This document shows positions 13,035 to 14,118 of a stretch of 14,118 bases of DNA, one piece after another (position 1 is the first letter of the stretch; every line of letters starts with the position of its first letter). This DNA comes from JANYCG01 sp031431035 (GTDB taxonomy: Bacteria > Pseudomonadota > Gammaproteobacteria > Burkholderiales > Burkholderiaceae_C). The notes under the pieces were generated by a model. That model was not told the origin of the DNA, did not search any database, and worked only from the letters and a program-made list of their open reading frames with translations. The stretch is from positions 1-14,118 of the forward strand of contig JANPCR010000280.1 in NCBI GenBank assembly GCA_031431035.1, in the 5' to 3' direction. A program made the position numbers and the translations under genes.

Positions 13035-14118
13035 GCCTGCAAATTTGGACCAACTGCCGGCTTGCCACGATGCAGGCTGATGCGCCGCAGCCCTACGGCT
13101 TGATCGACGACGCAGCGTTGGTGGTGGAAGGCGATCTGCTAGCGTGGGTCGGCCCGCGCCACGCGTTGCCCTCAGCGCTGGCGGCGCGCAGCGCGGCAAG
13201 CCACGACACGGGCGGGGCACTGATCACCCCCGGCCTCATCGATTGCCACACCCATCTGGTCTACGGCGGCGACCGCGCCAGTGAGTTTGAGCAGCGTCTG
13301 ATGGGCGCGAGTTACGAAGAGATCGCGCGGTCTGGCGGGGGTATTGTGTCAACCGTCAAGGCCACACGGGCAGCGTTGGAACATGAGCTGAAGGAGCAGA
13401 GCGCGGTACGTCTGAAGCAATTGATGGCGGAAGGGGTCACCACACTTGAAATCAAATCCGGCTACGGTCTGGCGCTGGAGCACGAACGCAAGACCTTGCG
13501 TGTGGCGCGCGCCCTTGGCCGCGATAACCTGGTCACCGTGCGCACCACTTTCCTGGGAGCTCACGCCACGCCGCCCGAGTTTGCCGGGCGCAATGACGCC
13601 TACGTCGATGAAGTTTTGCGCATGCTGCCCAGCCTGCATGCAGAAGGCCTGGTGGATGCGGTAGACGCTTTCTGTGAAAAAATTGCCTTCAGCCCTGCGC
13701 AGACCGAACGGGTGTTTCAAGCGGCGCATGGATTGGGCCTGCCGGTCAAGCTGCATGCGGAGCAGTTGGGCGACAGTGGGGGCGCTCAATTGGCTGCGAG
13801 GTACAAGGCATTGAGCTGCGATCATTTGGAATGGCTGTCCCAAGCCGGTGCGGCGGCCATGGCGCAAGCCGGTTCAGTGGCCGTTTTGTTGCCGGGCGCT
13901 TTCTACTTTTTACGCGAAACCAAACTGCCGCCAATCGATTTGCTGCGCCAATGCAAAGTGCCCATGGCCGTCTCAACCGACTGCAACCCCGGCAGTTCGC
14001 CCTGCACCTCGCTTTTGTTGATGCTCAACATGGCTTGCACCCTGTTCCGCTTGACGCCAGAAGAAGCGCTGGCAGGCGTTACCCGGAACGCCGCGCGCGC
14101 TTTGGGCCTGCATGACCG
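13031..14118 (+). CDS. hutI: Imidazolonepropionase (3' truncated by window end)
   Basis: Hydrolyses 4-imidazolone-5-propionate to N-formimino-L-glutamate, the third pathway step. 362 complete codons are present of a protein usually near 400, so only the last part is missing; no frameshift is seen. It is an amidohydrolase with a metal centre: H73 and H75 in 'DCHTHL', H242 in 'LHAEQ' and D317 in 'STDCNPGSSP'. Further family residues are 'KSGYGL' (142-147), H178 in 'FLGAHATPPEF', E244-Q245, and H265 in 'DHLEW'. ATG 13031 overlaps the hutD stop as ATGA, with GGGAGG at 13015-13020 as ribosome-binding site. In related bacteria hutF or hutG often follow; here they would be beyond the edge. Confidence 0.97.
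   Translation, partial: MSLQIWTNCRLATMQADAPQPYGLIDDAALVVEGDLLAWVGPRHALPSALAARSAASHDTGGALITPGLIDCHTHLVYGGDRASEFEQRLMGASYEEIARSGGGIVSTVKATRAALEHELKEQSAVRLKQLMAEGVTTLEIKSGYGLALEHERKTLRVARALGRDNLVTVRTTFLGAHATPPEFAGRNDAYVDEVLRMLPSLHAEGLVDAVDAFCEKIAFSPAQTERVFQAAHGLGLPVKLHAEQLGDSGGAQLAARYKALSCDHLEWLSQAGAAAMAQAGSVAVLLPGAFYFLRETKLPPIDLLRQCKVPMAVSTDCNPGSSPCTSLLLMLNMACTLFRLTPEEALAGVTRNAARALGLHD

Overview
The window reads as the chromosome of a betaproteobacterium, most likely a Comamonadaceae-type Burkholderiales (Rhodoferax/Polaromonas/Acidovorax-like). I infer this from the moderately high GC, the partial TctC/Bug solute-binding gene at the left edge, and the style of the histidine-utilisation (hut) genes. 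No tRNA, rRNA, insertion sequence, CRISPR array or phage gene was seen. The genes are packed and look native, and the longest non-coding stretches are two divergent promoter regions of about 210-230 bp.

Left part (1-1638): the C-terminal three quarters of a TctC/Bug solute-binding protein on + converges on a NUDT19-like Nudix hydrolase on -. Middle-left (1811-5539): a FadR/FCD-type GntR regulator and a complete polar amino acid (PAAT) ABC importer form one + strand operon (regulator, binding protein, two permeases, ATPase) with overlapping or nearly touching genes. Two of these genes start at TTG. A near-palindrome centred on GTATAC lies just upstream and is a candidate autoregulatory operator.

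Middle-right (5586-11513, - strand): hutU and hutH, 1 nt apart, are followed by a NitT/TauT/SsuB-type ABC importer (binding protein, permease, ATPase) on the same strand with short gaps. This looks like one five-gene transcript, which makes the importer a good candidate for uptake of histidine, urocanate or a related imidazole. Right edge (11743-14118, + strand): hutC, hutD and hutI (truncated by the window end), joined by ATGA start/stop overlaps.

The 229-bp region between hutU and hutC carries two identical 14-bp inverted repeats, GTTGTCTATACAAC, 73 bp apart. Each contains the GT-N-TA-N-AC core known for HutC-subfamily GntR repressors. The model is that HutC represses both arms until urocanate, the HutH product, accumulates. 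HutH, HutU and HutI then turn histidine into formiminoglutamate; the last steps (hutF/hutG) would lie beyond the right edge. The most interesting points are the NitT-type transporter built into the hut operon, the paired operators spaced about seven helical turns apart, and a long hairpin that straddles the permease stop codon and ends just before the ATPase start. Nothing here proves a wholly new system.
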